This document shows positions 8,164 to 11,033 of a stretch of DNA of 11,033 nucleotides, one piece after another. Numbering within the stretch: position 1 is the stretch's first letter; each line of letters starts with the position of its first letter. The notes under the pieces were generated by a model. The model ran no database searches and was not told the origin of the DNA. It saw only the letters and a list, made by a program, of their open reading frames with translations. The translations under genes were made by a program, and so were the position numbers. The DNA comes from an uncultured Desulfovibrio sp. (GTDB lineage: Bacteria > Desulfobacterota > Desulfovibrionia > Desulfovibrionales > Desulfovibrionaceae), in the NCBI GenBank assembly GCA_900550745.1, contig URTO01000034.1:1-11033 (forward strand), written 5' to 3'.

Positions 8164-9024
8164 TCATTCTCCGGACGGATTTTTTTCGAGATGCTGGCGG
8201 GCGAAGCAGCTTGTCAGGATGCCGCCCGCCTGTGCCACATTGAGCGAATCGAATGCCCGCAGCATGGGGATGTGCAGGAGATGGTGGCAGCGTTTGGCAA
8301 CCTGCGGCCGTATGCCGTGTTCTTCATTGCCGAGGACGAGCAGGGCGGGGGTATGCAGGCGGGTGGTGAAGGCGTCGAGGCTGCCTTCGCCGAACGCGGC
8401 CCCGTAGATGAGGAATCCCGCGTCCCGCGCCTCATCCAGCGCCCGGGCGACGTTCATGACCTTGGAGACTGGAAGGCGTTCCAACGCCCCGGCTGCGGCG
8501 CGGCGCGCCCCGGCCCCCAGAAAGGTGCCGTTGTGACGCGGGATGACCAGCCCGGCACCCCCCATTGCGTACAGGGTTCGGGCGAGGGTTCCGGCATTGC
8601 CGGGGTCCTGCACCTGATCAAGCACGAGGATGAGCGGCAGGGGGGCGTCCGCAGCGGTCGTGAGCATATCGGCGAACTCGGTGAAGCCGGCCTCGAAAAG
8701 CCGGGCGACGACGCCCTGATGCCCGGCGGGGCAAAGCCGATCGAGGCTTTGGGCATCCGCAAGCGTAAAACGGACTTTAGCCGTGCGGCACAGATCGAGG
8801 ATGCGATCCGTATCTTGCGAGCGTTTGCCCTTGCGGACAAGGACGGCATCGATGCGTTCCGGTTCCCGTTCGAGAAGTTCCAAAACCGGCTTGACCCCGG
8901 AGAGGACGGCCTGCTCTTCTTTAGAATCGGAACAGGAAGCCTTTTCAAGAGAAGCGCCCTGCTCAGCCGTTTTCGGAGCGGAATGGAACGCCTTGCGGGG
9001 GGGAGTATTTTTATCTGTAATCAT
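8164..9024 (-). CDS. rlmB: TrmH/SpoU-family (group 3, RlmB-like) rRNA 2'-O-methyltransferase, 286 aa
   Basis: It is a SAM-dependent RNA ribose 2'-O-methyltransferase with a trefoil-knot SPOUT fold. RlmB of E. coli modifies G2251 of 23S rRNA, and that target is inferred here. After a poorly conserved, probably flexible N-terminus (1-38), a substrate-binding domain runs from VLSGVKPVLELL (40-51) to GHQGVVARL (101-109). The catalytic domain has motif 1 LVLDQVQDPGNAGTLART (133-150; N143, R149), motif 2 LVLGNEEHGIRP (229-240; E234) and motif 3 IPMLRAFDSLNVAQAGGI (252-269). The usual 'SLNVSVA' is slightly changed to SLNVAQA. A TTG at 9061-9063 would add 13 residues, but the ATG at 9022-9024 has AAGGA at 9029-9033, four bases upstream, and gives a more typical length. 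It is the first gene of the four-gene minus-strand operon. Its TGA overlaps the upstream alternative ATG of the kinase gene. Family certain; exact substrate uncertain. Confidence 0.87.
   Translation of the reverse strand: MITDKNTPPRKAFHSAPKTAEQGASLEKASCSDSKEEQAVLSGVKPVLELLEREPERIDAVLVRKGKRSQDTDRILDLCRTAKVRFTLADAQSLDRLCPAGHQGVVARLFEAGFTEFADMLTTAADAPLPLILVLDQVQDPGNAGTLARTLYAMGGAGLVIPRHNGTFLGAGARRAAAGALERLPVSKVMNVARALDEARDAGFLIYGAAFGEGSLDAFTTRLHTPALLVLGNEEHGIRPQVAKRCHHLLHIPMLRAFDSLNVAQAGGILTSCFARQHLEKNPSGE
8169..8172 (-). promoter_or_regulatory. Ribosome-binding site that fixes the phosphofructokinase start
   Basis: The minus strand reads GGAG here, seven bases (AATGACC) before the ATG at 8161 but only one base before the ATG at 8167. 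Normal spacing favours the inner ATG, giving 440 rather than 442 residues. The site lies inside the last codons of the methyltransferase gene, so the two genes are probably translationally coupled. Confidence 0.6.
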
Positions 9025-9028
9025 GAGA

Positions 9029-9033
9029 TCCTT
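9029..9033 (-). promoter_or_regulatory. rlmB: Ribosome-binding site of the methyltransferase gene
   Basis: The minus strand reads AAGGA, four bases before the ATG at 9022-9024. No comparable purine-rich site precedes the TTG at 9061-9063, which is why the shorter protein is preferred. Confidence 0.55.
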
Positions 9034-9056
9034 AAAGGTTGCCACGTCTCGGAGGA

Positions 9057-9085
9057 TTGCCAAGCACGGCCTCGTCGAGTAGACT
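9057..9085 (+). promoter_or_regulatory. Candidate sigma70-type promoter for mltD
   Basis: TTGCCA (9057-9062) matches the -35 consensus at five of six positions, and TAGACT (9080-9085) matches the -10 consensus at four of six, with the optimal 17-base spacer. Transcription would begin near 9092, leaving a leader of about 50 bases that contains the hairpin at 9102-9119 and the ribosome-binding site. This was found by eye and has no experimental support. Confidence 0.35.
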
Positions 9086-9101
9086 GGATGTGGATTTATG
9101 C

Positions 9102-9119
9102 CCCCGGAATGGCCCGGGG
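9102..9119. promoter_or_regulatory. Perfect GC-rich inverted repeat in the divergent spacer / mltD leader
   Basis: CCCCGG (9102-9107) and CCGGGG (9114-9119) form a perfect six-pair stem around a six-base loop (AATGGC). It ends nine bases before the GAGGTG ribosome-binding site of mltD. In RNA it could form a stable leader hairpin affecting translation; in DNA it could be an operator half-site pair. It has no T-run, so it is not an intrinsic terminator. Confidence 0.45.
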
Positions 9120-9128
9120 TAACATCAC

Positions 9129-9134
9129 GAGGTG
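9129..9134 (+). promoter_or_regulatory. mltD: Ribosome-binding site that decides the mltD start
   Basis: GAGGTG lies six bases upstream of the GTG codon at 9141. The in-frame GTG at 9132 is part of this site and has no good site of its own, so translation from 9141 is preferred. A third candidate, ATG 9192, has AGGG eight bases upstream (9180-9183 region) and would give a shorter signal peptide. Confidence 0.5.
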
Positions 9135-9140
9135 AACAGA

Positions 9141-11033
9141 GTGTATCGTGTTGTCCTTCCCGCGTCTATGCTTCTCCGCAGGGCAATCGGAATGCGCGCG
9201 GACGGCGTTTTGTCGTCCTGTGCGGTTTTCCGTCCTTCCGGCGTTTTGGGCGTGTTGCTGTTGTGCGTCCTTGTTGCGCTGACTGGTTGCAGCTCTAAAA
9301 ATATCACGAGCAAGGGCCCCTTCGTATTGCAGGAACCTTCCAAGGGCTATCCTCAGACGCTTTCCTCTTCGGGGCAGAAGACGGGAACGGTCTATTTGCC
9401 TTCCGATGACGGCAGGCCGCTGACGAAAGCCGAACAGGAAGCGTTCCTGTCCGAAGGGGAAATCGATAGGAACTTGCCGCAGGAGGAGCTTGGGGACGTT
9501 CTGCTCCATTTTAAATATCTGGTGCATAAGGATCGTTATACCGTCGAGAAGAACCTTGAGCGCGCGCAGCTGTATATGCCGTTTATTTACGAGACGCTGC
9601 GTTCAAAAGGGTTGCCGCGCGAATTGGCGTATGTCGCATTTATCGAGAGCGGGTACAACCCGATGGCGACTTCAAGCAGCGGGGCCGCGGGCATGTGGCA
9701 ATTCATTTCGAGCACGGGCAAGCATTACGGCATGACGCAGGACTGGTGGATGGATGAACGCCGCGATCCGTACCAGTCCACGCGGGCGGCGGCGGATTAT
9801 CTCGAAAAGCTTTATAAAATGTTCAACGATTGGCATCTGGCGGTTACGGCTTACAACGCGGGGGAAGGAAAGATCCAGCGTGGGCTCGCCGCTACCGGCG
9901 CCAAGACGTTCTTTGAGCTGCGCCGCAAGAATGAGCAGATTTATAGCGTCCGGGATCGTCTGTCCGATGAGAACAAACAGTATCTCCCCAAGTTTTTGGC
10001 CGTCTGCAAGATAGTGCGCAATCTTGATAAATTAGGGTTTTCCTGCGCGCCGTTCGCGAGTTCGTCGCAGATCGCGGAAGTCAGGGCGAAACCGGGGACG
10101 GATCTTATGCTGTTCTCCAAAAGCATAGGTATGAGCTGGGAGGAGTTTTCGGCGCACAACCCGGCATATCAGCGCTATGTAAGCCATCCCTCGCGTTCCA
10201 CCAAGGTTTATGTGCCCCGTGCGGTGGCAGGCAAGGCGCAGGCCCTGCTCTTCAAGCTGCCTCCGGCAAAAAGCGGTACGGGCTATGCCGGGCTGCGGGA
10301 TTACAAGGTTTCGCGTGGCGATACGATGGCGAGCATATCCCGGAAGACCGGCGTTCCGGTGGCGGAGCTCCGGCGTATCAATCAGGTCAGCGAGCCTTTG
10401 CGCGCTGGCCGTGTGCTGAAAATCCCCGGAACCAATCGGACAGGCGTCAATCCTCGTGCATTGGCATCCGTGCGGGAAACGCCGTCTGCAAAGGGTACGC
10501 CCGTTGCGTCCGCCGGGCGTCAAGCGGTTCTTTCGCGTACGGTTTCCGCCTCTGCGCCGATGCGTGAAAAAAACGTATCGGTTGCCTCCGTCGCGTCGCA
10601 CGAAGTGAAGCGGGGCGATACCATGTACTCTATTGCGAAGCGGTACGGTGTAACGCAGGAAGCGATCCTCGCCGCCAACGGCATGAAAAACCATAATATC
10701 AGTGTTGGCCAGCAGTTGCGGATTCCCGGCAAGGGAAAGACGGTGGCGTCCCAGTCTGCTAAAGCGGTTCCCGTGGCCTCTTCGGCTCGCCCTGTGACGG
10801 CTTCTTCGTCCAAGGTTCCCGTCTCCCGCCCCGTGGCTGAGGCCAAGGCCACGAATAAGATCGTCCGGTATACGGTTCAAAGCGGGGATACCCTGTGGGC
10901 CATTGCCCGCAAGTTCAACGTCTCTCCTGTCGAATTGCTTTCGCTGAACAACATGAGCCAGATACTGCCCTGCTTTATCGAGCAGTTGCCTTGCAATCTT
11001 ATGATGATTATATCGTTCAGGCTTATGCGAACA
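9141..11033 (+). CDS. mltD: MltD-type membrane-bound lytic murein transglycosylase lipoprotein with LysM repeats (3' end cut by the window edge or disrupted)
   Basis: It cleaves peptidoglycan glycan strands to 1,6-anhydromuropeptides during wall remodelling. Numbered from GTG 9141, it has a hydrophobic signal segment (about 37-46) and a lipobox LTGC with Cys50, so it should be a lipoprotein. The catalytic lysozyme-like domain has LPRELAYVAFIESGYNP (158-174) with catalytic Glu169, GAAGMWQF (181-188) and AYNAGEGKIQR (237-247), typical of family 1D MltD. LysM repeats follow at about 386-429 (DYKVSRGDTMASI...LKIP), 487-529 (HEVKRGDTMYSI...LRIP) and from 576 (RYTVQSGDTLWAI...). They are separated by Ala/Ser/Val/Pro-rich linkers. 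The third repeat follows the pattern to LLSLNNMSQ (607) and then becomes ILPCFIEQLP..., losing the expected 'L..Gq.l.IP' end. The frame stays open to base 11033. The 49 residues before the lipobox Cys are long for a signal peptide; an ATG at 9192 would leave 32. The gene diverges from the rlmB-pfkA operon. Confidence 0.88.
   Translation, partial: MYRVVLPASMLLRRAIGMRADGVLSSCAVFRPSGVLGVLLLCVLVALTGCSSKNITSKGPFVLQEPSKGYPQTLSSSGQKTGTVYLPSDDGRPLTKAEQEAFLSEGEIDRNLPQEELGDVLLHFKYLVHKDRYTVEKNLERAQLYMPFIYETLRSKGLPRELAYVAFIESGYNPMATSSSGAAGMWQFISSTGKHYGMTQDWWMDERRDPYQSTRAAADYLEKLYKMFNDWHLAVTAYNAGEGKIQRGLAATGAKTFFELRRKNEQIYSVRDRLSDENKQYLPKFLAVCKIVRNLDKLGFSCAPFASSSQIAEVRAKPGTDLMLFSKSIGMSWEEFSAHNPAYQRYVSHPSRSTKVYVPRAVAGKAQALLFKLPPAKSGTGYAGLRDYKVSRGDTMASISRKTGVPVAELRRINQVSEPLRAGRVLKIPGTNRTGVNPRALASVRETPSAKGTPVASAGRQAVLSRTVSASAPMREKNVSVASVASHEVKRGDTMYSIAKRYGVTQEAILAANGMKNHNISVGQQLRIPGKGKTVASQSAKAVPVASSARPVTASSSKVPVSRPVAEAKATNKIVRYTVQSGDTLWAIARKFNVSPVELLSLNNMSQILPCFIEQLPCNLMMIISFRLMRT
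10962..11033 (+). other. Discontinuity at the right edge: non-LysM, lower-GC sequence
   Basis: By hand count these 72 bases contain 30 G or C (about 42%), well below the genes to the left. In the mltD frame they encode a segment with no LysM character. In the +2 frame they are open and read LLYRAVALQSYDDYIVQAY among other residues, which looks at least as protein-like but which I cannot identify. A 5-base inverted repeat, CTGCT/AGCAG (10970-10974 and 10981-10985), sits near the change point. No terminal inverted repeat or target duplication can be tested because the window ends. Confidence 0.4.

Noticed and set aside
6968..8407. A 479-codon plus-strand open frame opposite the phosphofructokinase gene
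   Set aside because: It is the antisense shadow of a GC-rich gene: its residues have no recognisable domain and mirror the kinase codons, whereas the opposite strand has all PFK motifs.
9094..9123. Minus-strand promoter for the rlmB operon with CATAAAT as -10
   Set aside because: The only -35 at the right distance (GTTACC or TTACCC) matches the consensus at three positions and overlaps the hairpin; too weak to annotate, although a promoter must lie nearby.
8155..9135. A 326-codon plus-strand open frame opposite the methyltransferase gene
   Set aside because: It is antisense to a clear TrmH-family gene and runs into the mltD start region; composition and lack of domains fit a shadow frame.
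10032..10880. A 282-codon minus-strand open frame opposite mltD, rich in Arg, His and Gly
   Set aside because: It is antisense to the MltD catalytic and LysM coding sequence; such Arg/His-rich composition is usual for shadow frames in GC-rich DNA.
9861..10972. Similar LysM-coding segments as DNA repeats
   Set aside because: The LysM copies resemble each other only at protein level; the DNA has no long identical stretches suggesting recent duplication.

Overview
The window carries a compact block of chromosomal genes from a Gram-negative bacterium of fairly high GC. Outer-membrane-related genes (a MltD-type lipoprotein and an AsmA-family envelope protein) imply two membranes. The gene set and protein style resemble Desulfovibrionaceae (Desulfovibrio/Bilophila-like sulfate or sulfite reducers), but this is an impression from gene families and composition. 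There is no rRNA or other taxonomic marker here.

Layout. Bases 1-59 may hold the last codons of a plus-strand gene that enters from the left. Bases 60-389 have no convincing gene, only a weak minus-strand terminator candidate. From 9024 down to 390 four minus-strand genes follow one another with almost no spacing: an RlmB-like (TrmH group 3) 23S rRNA 2'-O-methyltransferase, an ATP-type 6-phosphofructokinase, a RecB/AddA-like helicase-nuclease of 1087 residues, and a 1060-residue AsmA-family protein. Two of the three junctions are 4-base ATGA overlaps and the third is a 6-base gap, so this looks like one translationally coupled operon. A spacer of about 116 bases separates it from a divergent plus-strand gene encoding a MltD-type lytic transglycosylase lipoprotein with LysM repeats, which runs off the right end. 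The spacer holds a plausible sigma70-type promoter for mltD and a perfect GC-rich hairpin in its predicted leader.

The operon mixes functions: rRNA modification, glycolysis, double-strand-break processing and envelope maintenance. Nothing in the sequence shows that they act in one pathway, so co-transcription is the safest statement. The mltD and AsmA products both concern the cell envelope.

The oddest signal is at the right edge. The third LysM repeat of MltD stops matching the LysM pattern after residue 607 (base 10961), and the last 72 bases are clearly poorer in G+C. A second frame is open across those bases and would continue in frame into the short partial ORF at bases 1-59 if the two ends of the window were joined. 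This may mark an insertion, a rearrangement breakpoint or an assembly artefact. I see no CRISPR array, tRNA, rRNA, recognisable transposase or defence system, and no clear new biological system; most of the window is ordinary core-genome content.
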